In this document: piece by piece, positions 24,384 through 33,194 of the stretch | Layout of the letters: every line of letters starts with the position of its first letter | Numbering within the stretch: position 1 is the first letter of the stretch | Origin: Paraburkholderia oxyphila NBRC 105797 | GTDB lineage: Bacteria; Pseudomonadota; Gammaproteobacteria; Burkholderiales; Burkholderiaceae | Reading direction: 5' to 3' | NCBI RefSeq assembly: GCF_000685075.1 | Contig: NZ_BAYD01000068.1 | Span: forward strand, 1 to 52,092 | DNA length: 52,092 nt | Made by a program: the position numbers and the translations under genes | Notes under the pieces: generated by a model | Seen by the model: only the letters and a program-made list of their open reading frames with translations | Database searches by the model: none | What the model was told of the DNA's origin: nothing

Positions 24384-26367
24384 TATCAGGCGGCCCGGTC
24401 CGCGCGAAATCGCGAAGCTGCTCGCGCCGTTTCCGGGGCGTGCCGCGATCGTCACGCGCATTGCGCTGATCTGCGCGCTTACGGTGCTCGTGACGACCGG
24501 CTACAGCACGCCCGATGCCGCGACTTCCGTGTATATCGTGTTCTTCCTGAACCGGCCCGACCGTATGACGAGCGTCGTCATGTCGATCGCGTTGATGCTG
24601 GTCGTGACCGCGATCATCGGGGTCGTGATGATCTTCGCAATCCTCACTATCGATCAGCCTCCGCTGCGGGTGGCGAGCATGGCGCTTCTATCATTCGGAC
24701 TGCTATTCGCCACGTCGGCAAGCAAGCTTCGGCCAATCGGCGCGATCCTTGCGATGATCGTCGGCTTCGGGCTCGACGAGCTTGGCCTCGCGCCAGTCGG
24801 CGAAGCGGCCACGCGCGGCCTGCTGTACGCGTGGCTGATGGTGGCGATTCCGATCGGCGTGGCGATCGTCGTGAACCTGGTGATGGCGCCTTCGCCGCGC
24901 CGGCTCGCCACCGCGCAGCTTGCGCGGCGACTGAGGCTCGCTGCGCGCCGCCTCACGGACAAGGCGACCGACGAGGAGCGCGCCGTATTCGAAGCATGCA
25001 TGCGGCAGGGCGACCATCAGATCCTCTCGTGGCTCAAGCTCTCGAAACTCGAAGGCACGCTGACACCGGCCGATGGCGCGGCGCTGCGCCAGGCGGCGGC
25101 ATCCACGACGGCGATCCTGGTGACGACGGAATTCGCGGCAAGCGAACCCGGCGCGAGATTGCCCGACGCATGCGCGGCGCAGCTTGCCGCAACGATGACG
25201 CAGATGGCCGCGATGCTCGAGGCGGGCGGCTATCCCGTGGATGTCACGCTCGATGTGCCGGACCTGCCCGAGGGGAGCGCGCTGCAGGCGCTCGTGCTCG
25301 CAGACCTGCGCGCCGCGCTGGAGGGCTTCGCGGTGCCGCCTGCGGAGCCGGTTCCTGCTCCTGAGAAAACCGCCGGGCCGCCCGCGCGCAGCGGCTTTTT
25401 CGGTGCCGATGCCTTCTCGAATCCCGATCACGTCCGCTACGCGCTGAAGACCACGGCTGCGGCGATGTTCTGCTACGTGCTGTATCAGCAGCTCGACTGG
25501 CAGGGCATTCATACGTGCTTCATCACCTGCTATATGGTCTCGCTCAGCACCACAGCCGAAACCGTCGAGAAGCTGACGCTGCGGATCACGGGCTGTCTCG
25601 TCGGCGCTTTGCTCGGCACTGCGGCGATCGTGTTCGTGACACCCCGGCTAACCTCGGCGGGCGAGCTGATGGCGCTGGTGTTCGCGGGCGCGTGGCTGGC
25701 CGCATGGGTGGCGATGGGGTCGGCACGGATCTCGTATGCGGGCATGCAGATCGCGTTCGCCTTCTTCCTGTGCGTGATCCAGGGCGCGGCGCCCGCGTTC
25801 GACCTCACGCTTGCGCGCGACCGCGTGATCGGCATTCTGATCGGCAACGTCGTGATCTATCTGGTCTTTACGCGCGTCTGGCCCGTGAGCATCGCCAGCC
25901 GCATCGACGCGACGCTCAAAGCACTCGTCGCGCAGTGGACCCGCATCGCGCACGCAGCGGACACCCGCACGCGCAGTGCGCTCGCGGGAGGCGCACTCGC
26001 CCAGTACGGGGGACTGCGCCAGGATCTCGGCCTGATTCACTACGAGCCATCGTGGGTGCGTCCCGAGCCGGAATGGGTGGCGAGCCGGCGTCGCGCGCTC
26101 GCGGAGCTGGAGGCGCTGGAGGCGCCACTGGTCCTCGCGGCAGGGCGGGCGGGTGCGGCGCGGTTGGGTGAAATCGCCGGGCGTCTTGCTGCTGGTGACG
26201 ACACGCACGTGCCAGCCCCACAGCGTGTCGCCGAGGCCGCGCAGGACCGAGCGGCCGACCCCGCCCTCGATGCGCTCCAGAACGTCATCGCAAAGCGCTT
26301 TGGACAAATTGCCGACATGACGCGCCCGGCTTCGGCCAGGGAGACGACGACCGATGCGCGCGCCTGA
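24364..26367 (+). CDS. mdtO: MdtO-like FUSC family inner-membrane efflux protein
   Basis: A 667-residue protein with the duplicated FUSC layout: a hydrophobic block of about five to six segments (residues 30-180), a cytoplasmic helical region (about 190-360), a second hydrophobic block (about 375-520) and a cytoplasmic C-terminal tail. E. coli MdtO is of similar length (about 680). ATG 24364 lies within the end of mdtN and gives the expected N-terminus. Its stop lies inside the mdtP start (14-base overlap), so the operon is tightly coupled. FUSC proteins export aromatic acids or dyes in known cases (AaeB type); the substrate here is not known. Confidence 0.87.
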   Translation: MASLAGDIRRPGPREIAKLLAPFPGRAAIVTRIALICALTVLVTTGYSTPDAATSVYIVFFLNRPDRMTSVVMSIALMLVVTAIIGVVMIFAILTIDQPPLRVASMALLSFGLLFATSASKLRPIGAILAMIVGFGLDELGLAPVGEAATRGLLYAWLMVAIPIGVAIVVNLVMAPSPRRLATAQLARRLRLAARRLTDKATDEERAVFEACMRQGDHQILSWLKLSKLEGTLTPADGAALRQAAASTTAILVTTEFAASEPGARLPDACAAQLAATMTQMAAMLEAGGYPVDVTLDVPDLPEGSALQALVLADLRAALEGFAVPPAEPVPAPEKTAGPPARSGFFGADAFSNPDHVRYALKTTAAAMFCYVLYQQLDWQGIHTCFITCYMVSLSTTAETVEKLTLRITGCLVGALLGTAAIVFVTPRLTSAGELMALVFAGAWLAAWVAMGSARISYAGMQIAFAFFLCVIQGAAPAFDLTLARDRVIGILIGNVVIYLVFTRVWPVSIASRIDATLKALVAQWTRIAHAADTRTRSALAGGALAQYGGLRQDLGLIHYEPSWVRPEPEWVASRRRALAELEALEAPLVLAAGRAGAARLGEIAGRLAAGDDTHVPAPQRVAEAAQDRAADPALDALQNVIAKRFGQIADMTRPASARETTTDARA

Positions 26368-27919
26368 ACCGACGCTCCGGCTCATTGCAGTGGCCGCCGC
26401 GTTGGCTGCCGCATGGGCTATTTCGGGACTCGAGGGCTGCGCGACGTCGTCGATCGATCTCGCGCCACCCGCGGCAGACCGGCCGTGGCAGCCGCAGACA
26501 GATGCCGACGGCAACATCGTGCCCGGTGCGCCGCGCAGCGCCAGCGACGCGGCGCAGGCTGGCTATACGTTGCCGCGCAGCGCAGCGCTGGCCTCGATCG
26601 AACCCGCGGCGGCGATCGATGCGAACCACGCGTACACACTGCCCGAGCTGATCGATCTTGCGGAATCCACGAACCCGCTCACGCGCATCGCCTGGAACGA
26701 CGCGCGCAATGCAGCGCTCGCGGCGGGCATTGCGAAAACCGCGTATTTGCCGCAGCTCACGGCCACCGCCATGGGCGGATACGAGGCGGCGAGCGGCGCG
26801 ACATCGACGCCGTTGCTCGGTAACACATCGACCAGCTCGGACATTCACGGTACGGTTTCGGTGCTCTCGCTGCAATGGCTGCTCTTCGATTTCGGTGGCC
26901 GCCGTGCGCGCCTCGATGCTGCGAAGCAGCTTTCCGTGGCCGCAAACGTCGCGTTCACGTCGGTTCACCAGCACGTGATCCACGACGTGAGTATCGCGTA
27001 TTACACATACGAAGCGGCTTGCGCGAGGCAACACACCGCGCAGCAGGCGCTCGACAACGCGGATGGCATTCTCAGCGCTGCGCGCGCACGGCGAAAGCAG
27101 GGCGTGGGCACCGTGGTCGAGGTCGCGCAGGCCACGCAGAACCGTGCACAAGCCAATCTGCTGAAGGTGCAGGCGGACGGCGCCCTGAGCGACAGCTATT
27201 TGAGTCTCGTCTCTGCGCTTGGCATTTCACCGTTGTCGAAACCGGTGATCGCGCCGCTGCCGGCGCGTACGCTCACGCCGGCGCTGCATCAGAGCGTCGA
27301 CGAAATCGTTGCGGACGCGATCGCGCGGCGGCCGGACGTGCAGGGCGCGTATGCGCTGGAGGAGGCAAACCAGGCGAAGATTCGCGCGGCCGAATCGGCG
27401 TTCATGCCGAAGATATTCCTCTCGGCGACGGCCGCGTACGGCACCGGCACGACGTCGATCACGGCGATCCCCCCGGTTGGCGATCAGGCGGCCACGGTGA
27501 ACCTGAACGGCAGCCGCCGCAGCGGCAGCATATTCCTCGGCGTGACGATTCCTCTTTACGATGGCGGCTTGCGTTCCGCCGTGCTGATGCAGGCGCGCAA
27601 CGACGCGGACAGTGCGTCTGCGCAACTGACCCATACGAGGCAAGAGGCCGTCAGGCAGATCGTTGCCGCGCAGAACGGGCTTGCCACGAGCCTCGCGTCG
27701 AACGACGCCGCGAAGGCGCTGGTGGAGGCCGCGAAGACGACCTACGACGCGGCGTTCGCCGCCTACCGGCACGGCGTCGGCACCATTACCGACGTGCTCC
27801 TCACGCAGAACCAGTTGCTCGCCGCGCAGAACGCTTATGCGGACAGCTACAGCGCCGCGCTTTCCGCTGCCGCGACACTCGCTTTGGCAACGGGCGAGAT
27901 CGGCTCGCCGTCCATGTAA
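26354..27919 (+). CDS. mdtP: MdtP-like outer-membrane efflux lipoprotein (TolC/OprM family)
   Basis: A 521-residue outer-membrane factor. It has a lipoprotein signal with Cys in GLEGCATSS (Cys29), then the internally repeated OEP domains: repeat one from TLPELIDLAESTNPLTRIAW and repeat two with DEIVADAIARRPDVQGAYALEEANQAKIRAAES. The strand segments SLQWLLFDFGGRRARLD and LGVTIPLYDGGLRSAVL mark the barrel parts of each half. It completes the tripartite pump with MdtN and MdtO. It is slightly longer than the E. coli protein because of a Pro/Asp-rich insert after the lipobox (residues 35-65). Confidence 0.88.
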   Translation: MRAPEPTLRLIAVAAALAAAWAISGLEGCATSSIDLAPPAADRPWQPQTDADGNIVPGAPRSASDAAQAGYTLPRSAALASIEPAAAIDANHAYTLPELIDLAESTNPLTRIAWNDARNAALAAGIAKTAYLPQLTATAMGGYEAASGATSTPLLGNTSTSSDIHGTVSVLSLQWLLFDFGGRRARLDAAKQLSVAANVAFTSVHQHVIHDVSIAYYTYEAACARQHTAQQALDNADGILSAARARRKQGVGTVVEVAQATQNRAQANLLKVQADGALSDSYLSLVSALGISPLSKPVIAPLPARTLTPALHQSVDEIVADAIARRPDVQGAYALEEANQAKIRAAESAFMPKIFLSATAAYGTGTTSITAIPPVGDQAATVNLNGSRRSGSIFLGVTIPLYDGGLRSAVLMQARNDADSASAQLTHTRQEAVRQIVAAQNGLATSLASNDAAKALVEAAKTTYDAAFAAYRHGVGTITDVLLTQNQLLAAQNAYADSYSAALSAAATLALATGEIGSPSM

Positions 27920-27965
27920 GGCGGGCCGTCTCGGCAGGACCACTGAAGACCGTGCGCTTGCCGGC

Positions 27966-28319
27966 TCAACTACCAAAATAGATCGTGCAAAAACTGGCCG
28001 GGCCGACACAGTTGGACTGTGCAGGCATACGCGTGCGTGAACCCGCAGCCGACGTGCTCTGCATCGGCACACCGCCCATATCGGTTTGCGCCGAATTTTG
28101 CGCGTATTGTCCAGCCGCGACCTTGACCTCGGCAGCCTGAATGTCAGCAGGGTAGTTGATGTCGTCGCCGCGGCCCGGGCTGTATCCGGCTTGCTCGACA
28201 CGCACGAGGTCTGCACGGACTTCAGCGCGGGTGAGGGGTTGAGTGGACTGCGCGAAGCTATATGCCGGAACGGCGACGGCGGAGGCAGCAACCAGAACGC
28301 TGAGAAGAAGCCTGGACAT
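27966..28319 (-). CDS. Small exported DUF4148 protein (copy 1)
   Basis: A 117-residue secreted protein. The signal peptide ends at SFAQS, followed by the DUF4148 core LTRAEVRADLVRVEQAGYSP and DDINYPADIQAAEVKVAA. The variable tail ends IYFGS and contains two cysteines (SNCVGPASFC), absent from copy 2. The function of DUF4148 is not known; the family is common and often multicopy in Burkholderiales. ATG 28319 has AGGAGT eight bases upstream. Its promoter (28463-28517) shares spacing with the two-component system's own promoter and is divergent from the secreted hydrolase. It converges with mdtP, 46 bases apart. Confidence 0.85.
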   Translation of the reverse strand: MSRLLLSVLVAASAVAVPAYSFAQSTQPLTRAEVRADLVRVEQAGYSPGRGDDINYPADIQAAEVKVAAGQYAQNSAQTDMGGVPMQSTSAAGSRTRMPAQSNCVGPASFCTIYFGS

Positions 28320-28462
28320 GATCAATACTCCTATATATCTGCAAATCGGATGAGTCGGGAGAAAAAAGCCGCAGTATCGACTGTGCATGGATGCGAGGTC
28401 TGGCTCAGGAAGCAACACCTTGAAACCTGGCGTAAGCGAGGCAAAGCGTTACTGCGTGGTTG

Positions 28463-28517
28463 CAGTGTAGGCAGGCGACTCGATCGGCAAGGTTACCCAG
28501 GCGTTACAAAAAAATAA
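28463..28517 (-). promoter_or_regulatory. Promoter C: response-regulator-type box driving DUF4148 copy 1
   Basis: On the minus strand TTATTTTTTTGTAACGC starts at 28517, TGGGTAAC starts 18 bases on (28499) and the -10-like TACACTG starts 48 bases on (28469). This repeats exactly the spacing of promoters A, B and D. The start codon is about 145 bases downstream of the -10. Confidence 0.65.
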
Positions 28518-28560
28518 CAAGCCTTCCGTCCCTTTGATTCGATTCACGGACGCAGACACG

Positions 28561-28615
28561 TCATTTTTTCGTAATGACTGGGTAACCCTCTCGTTCGAGG
28601 CAGCTTTTTAGACTG
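28561..28615 (+). promoter_or_regulatory. Promoter D: response-regulator-type box driving the secreted hydrolase
   Basis: TCATTTTTTCGTAATGA (28561-28577), TGGGTAAC starting at 28579 and TAGACTG starting at 28609 (48 bases from the box start). Apart from a few positions it is the same element as promoter A at 20680-20734, about 7.9 kb away, and it faces promoter C. Confidence 0.65.
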
Positions 28616-28665
28616 GCCGTGTTGTCAATCGATTCGTTCACTTCGCGTCATTCCAAGGAGCTGCA

Positions 28666-29442
28666 ATGTCTTTCCCTTCTTTCCGTACTACCGTTGCGCA
28701 AGCAGCAGCGGCGCTTTGCCTGGTTGCCGGCGTCGCTACGACTGTGCAGGCCGCGCCTGTCAAGAACATCGTTCTCGTGCACGGCGCCTTCGTGGGTGGC
28801 GCTGGATGGCGTCCGGTGTACGACATCCTCACGAAGGACGGCTATAACGTGACGCTCGTGCAAGAACCGCTGACGTCATTCAAGGACGACGTGACGGCAA
28901 CGAAGCGCGTTATCGATAGTCTGGACGGCCCGTGCGTGCTCGTCGGCCATAGCTACGGCGGCGCCATCATCACGGAGGCGGGAAACGACGAGCACGTGAA
29001 GTCGCTCGTCTACATTGCCGCTCACGCACTGGATGCCGGGGAAACCGAGGTCTCGAATGGCAAGCGTTATCCGAATGCGACGCCTCACGAGGACATCGTG
29101 AAAACGGCGGACGACTATCTGTATTTGAATCCGGCCGACTATCCGCGTGATTTCGCGGCCGATCTTCCGATCGCACAGGCTGAGTTCGAAGCCCATGAGC
29201 AAATGCCGACGGCGGCAGGCGTATTCACTGCGCAGATCCCGGATCCGGCCTGGAAGATCAAGCCTGCGTTCTACATGGTTGCGAAGGCGGACAAGATCAT
29301 CAACCCCGATCTCGAGCGCATGTACGCGAAACGCGCTCACGCTCAAACGGTGGAAGTCGATGGTGCGAGCCATTCGGTGTATGAGTCGCATCCGAAGGAA
29401 GTGGCTGCGCTGATCGAACAGGCGGCTCAACAGCAGCAGTGA
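28666..29442 (+). CDS. Exported alpha/beta hydrolase (salicylate-esterase/HNL-like group)
   Basis: A 258-residue protein with a signal peptide ending near VQAAP, then NIVLVHGAFVGGAGW, the nucleophile elbow GHSYGG (Ser96), the acid in AKADKI (Asp209) and the catalytic His in DGASHSVYE (His236). The fold type is that of small esterases related to plant salicylate esterase and hydroxynitrile lyase; bacterial members are usually of unknown substrate. It is predicted periplasmic or secreted. Its promoter carries the box shared with the two-component genes. The C-terminal run of glutamines (QQQQ) is unusual. Confidence 0.85.
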   Translation: MSFPSFRTTVAQAAAALCLVAGVATTVQAAPVKNIVLVHGAFVGGAGWRPVYDILTKDGYNVTLVQEPLTSFKDDVTATKRVIDSLDGPCVLVGHSYGGAIITEAGNDEHVKSLVYIAAHALDAGETEVSNGKRYPNATPHEDIVKTADDYLYLNPADYPRDFAADLPIAQAEFEAHEQMPTAAGVFTAQIPDPAWKIKPAFYMVAKADKIINPDLERMYAKRAHAQTVEVDGASHSVYESHPKEVAALIEQAAQQQQ

Positions 29443-29642
29443 CGTTTTTGAGCAGTTGCCCTCAAGTCGTCGTCGAAACCGAGCGGGCGCGGGTGTGGGA
29501 GCACCCGCGCAATGTCCGGCATGTGATGAGGTTTGTTTCTCACCGTACAACAGAAGATCGGACTCGTGCGGAGCCTATAATGTCGCGTGTGTGATAAATG
29601 CGATGTCGCTGCCGGCGCGCCGCCATCCGGAGCCTTCCCGTC

Positions 29643-30848
29643 GTGAACAATATCGACCTCGTCGCCATCGAGCCCGTTGAATCGCTCGTCGTTCCGTCCG
29701 CGCTCGACGGCCGCGACGGCAGCAACCGCGGCGTTGCCGGCAGCAGCCAGCTCGCGGCGGACAACGACCTGGACGCCTTGCGCGCCTGGCTCTCGAACTA
29801 CGCCGATACCAAGACCACGTTCGACAACTACCGCAAGGAAGCCGAGCGGCTGCTGCTCTGGGCTGTCGTGCAACTGGGCAAGCCGTTGTCCTCGCTCACG
29901 CACGAGGATCTGCTGCTATTCAAGGCGTTTCTCGTGAACCCGCAGCCGGCGGAGCGCTGGGTGTCGGCCACCGGCGGCAAATTCGCGCGCAGCGACGCAC
30001 GCTGGCGCCCGTTCAACGGCCCGCTTTCTCCGGCCAGCCAGCGCCAGGCGCTCATCATCCTCAACGCGATGTTCACGTGGCTCGTCAACGCCGGCTACTT
30101 GCGCGGCAATCCCATGGCGCTCCTGCGCCAGCGCGCGAAGCGTTCGGCGCCGCGCGTGACTCGCTATCTGTCGATCTCGCTATGGGACGAGGTCAAGACC
30201 TGGGTCGAACAACTCCCCCTGGAGAGCGAAGCCGAGCGCAAATATCACGCACGCTGCCGCTGGCTCACGACGTTGTTCTATCTCCAGGGCATGCGCATTT
30301 CGGAAGTCGCAGGCGGCCGCATGGGCGACTTCTTCCGGCGCCTCGGCGCCGATGGCCGGGACCAGTGGTGGCTGGAAACGGTGGGCAAAGGTGACAAGGC
30401 GCGCATCGTGCCCGCGTCGCCCGAGCTGATTGCCGAGTTGCGGCGGTATCGCACCGCGAATGGCCTGCCCGCCATTCCCACGCGCGCCGAGGAACTGCCG
30501 CTCATTCTTCCGTTCAAGGGCACGGCGCGTTGCCTGTCGCGTTCCGCCGTTCACGATGCCATCAAGGGCATTTTCGCGGGCGCCGCTGCATGGCTGCGGG
30601 GCAAAGGAGTGGATTTCGCCGATCGCGCCGATGAACTCGACCGTGCCTCGGCGCACTGGCTGCGGCACACCGCCGGATCGCACATGGCGGACGGCGGCGT
30701 GGACCTGCGCACGATTCGCGACAATCTCGGCCACGTATCGCTCAACACGACCAGCCTCTATCTGCACGCCGAAGACGACGAGCGCCATCGCGAAACGGTC
30801 GAGCGTCACCGAATGGGCTGGGAGCAGGCCAGCGAAAACGGCGAATGA
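29643..30848 (+). CDS. Tyrosine recombinase / site-specific integrase
   Basis: A 401-residue recombinase. The N-terminal core-binding domain (about 40-165) has YADTKTTFDNYRKEAERLLLWA; the catalytic domain carries Arg218 (GMRISEV), a Lys in the GKGDKARIV hairpin (near 249-252), His338-x-x-Arg341 (HWLRHT), His364 (LGHVSL) and the nucleophile Tyr373 (TTSLYLH). All expected residues are present, so it should be active. GTG 29643 has GGAG ten bases upstream; an ATG at 29598 has none. No phage or island genes follow. A 14-bp inverted repeat with a 6-bp centre lies 125 bases after its stop. A 56-codon frame overlaps its stop. Confidence 0.85.
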   Translation: MNNIDLVAIEPVESLVVPSALDGRDGSNRGVAGSSQLAADNDLDALRAWLSNYADTKTTFDNYRKEAERLLLWAVVQLGKPLSSLTHEDLLLFKAFLVNPQPAERWVSATGGKFARSDARWRPFNGPLSPASQRQALIILNAMFTWLVNAGYLRGNPMALLRQRAKRSAPRVTRYLSISLWDEVKTWVEQLPLESEAERKYHARCRWLTTLFYLQGMRISEVAGGRMGDFFRRLGADGRDQWWLETVGKGDKARIVPASPELIAELRRYRTANGLPAIPTRAEELPLILPFKGTARCLSRSAVHDAIKGIFAGAAAWLRGKGVDFADRADELDRASAHWLRHTAGSHMADGGVDLRTIRDNLGHVSLNTTSLYLHAEDDERHRETVERHRMGWEQASENGE

Positions 30849-31015
30849 CAGCCTCTGCGCAAATCGGACTTCGGTTCGAGCGATTCAACGGGCTGGATGG
30901 CGGCAAGGTCGATTTTTTTCACGGCTGGAAGCCTCCGGATGGCATTGCGCCAGCTGCGATGTCGACGATCCTACATACACGACATTATAGTACTAATGTC
31001 GTGTATGAAGGATAA
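30845..31015 (+). CDS. Possible 56-residue protein coupled to the recombinase stop
   Basis: ATG 30845 overlaps the recombinase stop (ATGA). The frame encodes about 56 residues including RFERFNGLDGGKVDFFHGWK and ends YSTNVVYEG. Its last codons run through the inverted repeat at 30974-31007. I recognise no family. The overlap suggests coupling, but the frame may be chance. Confidence 0.3.
   Translation: MTASAQIGLRFERFNGLDGGKVDFFHGWKPPDGIAPAAMSTILHTRHYSTNVVYEG
30974..31007. repeat. Perfect 14-bp inverted repeat with 6-bp centre, near the recombinase
   Basis: CATACACGACATTA (30974-30987) and TAATGTCGTGTATG (30994-31007) are exact reverse complements around TAGTAC. Arms of this length around a 6-8 bp centre are what tyrosine-recombinase core sites look like (dif, lox). 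The element also lies 250 bases before the MFS start, so an operator for that gene is the main alternative. The surrounding 30950-31060 is clearly A+T-richer than its neighbours. The rest of 30849-31255 shows no other gene. Confidence 0.7.
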
Positions 31016-31255
31016 ATGCGTTAAAAATTATACGTAATACGTTGGATTATCAATCAATCTTGGCCAGACACCGATCTCCTGAAAAACTTGATGCCATCCA
31101 GACTGGCGGCGCGCGCCCGTTCAGGATTTCCCTGCCCACCCCGTGTGGGTAGTACCTGGCGGTTTGGGGCCGCCGTATGGTGATCGCATCCGGCCGTTCG
31201 AGCGGTAATCTCCGGCACTTGCTCGCCATAACACCCGATGCCTTCGAGGCTCTCG

Positions 31256-32554
31256 ATGACCATCCACACCCGCTACAAGCCAAAGTCTGCGTGGACCATG
31301 ACCGCGCTGCTGACCGGTCTCGCCATGATCAACTTCCTCGACAAGATCGTGCTTGGCATGATCGCCGTGCCGTTGACCGCCGAATTGCACTTGTCTCCGG
31401 CGGAATTTGGCGTGGTGGCGGGCAGCTTTTTCTGGTTGTTTTCTGTCTCGACGGTCGTGGTCGGCTTTCTCGCCAACCGCTTTCCGACGCGCTGGATTCT
31501 GCTTGTCATGGCGGCCAGTTGGGCCGTGCTGCAGTTGCCTCAGGCGTTTGCGGGCAGCGCCGCGGGCTTGCTCGCGTGCCGTGTGGTGCTAGGCGCTGCG
31601 GAGGGACCGTCGTTTCCGGTCTCGGTCCACGCAATCTTCAAGTGGTTCCCGGACCGGGACCGCAATCTGCCCGTCGCGATCATCAATCAGGGCGCGGCCA
31701 TGGGCTTGATCCTCGCCGGAGTGGGCATCCCGCTCATCACGAGGGAATGGGGCTGGCGCGCGAACTTCTTCCTGCTCGGCGCCGTCGGTGTGGTGTGGTG
31801 CGCGCTGTGGCTATGCTTCGGGCGCGAAGGCACGCTCGACAACGCACCGCGCCCAGCCGCAGCCAGCACGGGCTTGTCCGGTTCGCTTCGGCAGCCTTAC
31901 CTCAAACTGCTGACCGAGCGCTCCGTGCTCTGCGTTTTTCTGCTCTGCTTCTCCGCCTACTGGTTGCTGGGTCAGAGCCTTACCTGGCTGCCCACGTGGT
32001 TCGAAAAAGGGCTCGGTTTCGATGGCGTCACCTCAGGCCGTTGCTTCGCGCTGGTCATTCTTGTGACTGCACTGGCCAATATCGGCCTGAGCGGCCTTTC
32101 GCAGCGAATGCTCAATGCCGGTGCGAGCTCGCGTCAGGCGCGCGTGCATCTCACGTGCGTCGTGATGATTGCCGGGGCGCTGCTCATGATCGCGCTCGCC
32201 GTAATCGACCTCCCGCCGGGCGCCAAGCTCGCTCTCTATGCGGTGGGCAGCGCGTTGCCCGCGGTCTGTCTTTCGATCACGCCGGCTTTGCTGGCGGAAA
32301 TGGTGCCTACGGCACAGCGCGCATCGATGGTGGCGATCAATACGGCTGTCGCGAGCCTTGGCGCGGCCATCGGTCCCGTCGTCATGGGGCGCATCGTTCA
32401 GGTGCATGGCAGCGGCAATAGCCACGCTTATGAGATTGGCATTGCCGTTAGCGCGGCACTGTTGATCTTCGCCGCGCTGAGCGCACTGAGGTGGCTCCAT
32501 CCGGCGCGCACTCAACACACGCTGAACCGCCCTGCGCAATCCGTTACTGCCTGA
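31256..32554 (+). CDS. MFS transporter, anion:cation symporter-like
   Basis: A 432-residue twelve-segment carrier. Early motifs INFLDKIVLGMIAVPLT and FFWLFSVSTVVVGFLANRFPTRW, and GAAEGPSFPVSVHAIFKWFP followed by NLPVAIINQGAAMG, match the ACS subfamily that moves organic anions such as hexuronates, glucarate, phthalate or hydroxybenzoates. The substrate is undetermined. Start ATG 31256 has GAGG six bases upstream. It has no catabolic partner next to it, unless the acyl-CoA cluster 2.3 kb to the right uses it. Confidence 0.85.
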   Translation: MTIHTRYKPKSAWTMTALLTGLAMINFLDKIVLGMIAVPLTAELHLSPAEFGVVAGSFFWLFSVSTVVVGFLANRFPTRWILLVMAASWAVLQLPQAFAGSAAGLLACRVVLGAAEGPSFPVSVHAIFKWFPDRDRNLPVAIINQGAAMGLILAGVGIPLITREWGWRANFFLLGAVGVVWCALWLCFGREGTLDNAPRPAAASTGLSGSLRQPYLKLLTERSVLCVFLLCFSAYWLLGQSLTWLPTWFEKGLGFDGVTSGRCFALVILVTALANIGLSGLSQRMLNAGASSRQARVHLTCVVMIAGALLMIALAVIDLPPGAKLALYAVGSALPAVCLSITPALLAEMVPTAQRASMVAINTAVASLGAAIGPVVMGRIVQVHGSGNSHAYEIGIAVSAALLIFAALSALRWLHPARTQHTLNRPAQSVTA

Positions 32555-32704
32555 AGCGCACGCACATCCACTCGACGTTCATGGCCACGCGAGACGTGGT
32601 CATGCGCTTTTGCAGCATCGTCAGAGTTTTCGTATTCGTCCGATTGTCCCTGTCCAGCGTCTCTGTGAACATGCACGACTGGCAAATTCAGAGACATGCA
32701 TGGT

Positions 32705-33058
32705 ATGAAAACTCAATTTTTTGCACTCCTGCTCGCTGCTTCACTAACCGGATGTGCCGTTTCCGTCGCCCCTGGTGAGGGCGTGCAGAAGATTTCCGAC
32801 GCCTCCCAGGAGTCCCTGCAGAAGCAGTTTGAAGTGGGCGTCGCGACCCGCAATGACGTCGTCCTGCAACTGGGCATACCGACCCGAAAGACGGATGCCG
32901 GCGACTTCGAAATCTGGAGTTACCAGTACACGAAACGAGCCGCGGTGGGCTTCGTGTTCGTTGGCGTGCCGGTCGGAACGACCAAAAACGCATCGTTCTA
33001 TTTCGACAAGAACTCGGGCATCTTGAAGAAGATCGAATTCGAATCGCATCAGGGCTGA
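32705..33058 (+). CDS. Small lipoprotein, SmpA/OmlA (BamE)-like fold
   Basis: A 117-residue lipoprotein. The signal ends at LTGC (Cys17), and the body contains KQFEVGVATRNDVVLQLGIP followed by DFEIWSYQYTK, the pattern of the SmpA/OmlA domain (helix, then a short beta sheet with a W-Y strand), and ends FYFDKNSGILKKIEFE. It is anchored in the envelope; its partner is unknown. ATG 32705 gives the shortest signal; an ATG three codons earlier is possible. It is a single gene between the MFS carrier and the small peptide/porin region. Confidence 0.8.
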   Translation: MKTQFFALLLAASLTGCAVSVAPGEGVQKISDASQESLQKQFEVGVATRNDVVLQLGIPTRKTDAGDFEIWSYQYTKRAAVGFVFVGVPVGTTKNASFYFDKNSGILKKIEFESHQG

Positions 33059-33194
33059 GGCGTGGCGCAGCGGTGTAGAGTCGCCAGTCGCATCGGCCCA
33101 CAGCCTGCCCGCCCGCCGCCGGTTCAAACGACAAGGGGATGAACGTTGCCGTTCATCCCCTCGCGTGCCGCACGTCAGAATCGTTCGGATGCCT

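Noticed and set aside
29598..29642. ATG start 15 codons before the chosen recombinase start
   Set aside because: No ribosome site precedes it, and the extra residues (RCRCRRAAIRSLPV) are unlike recombinase N-termini.
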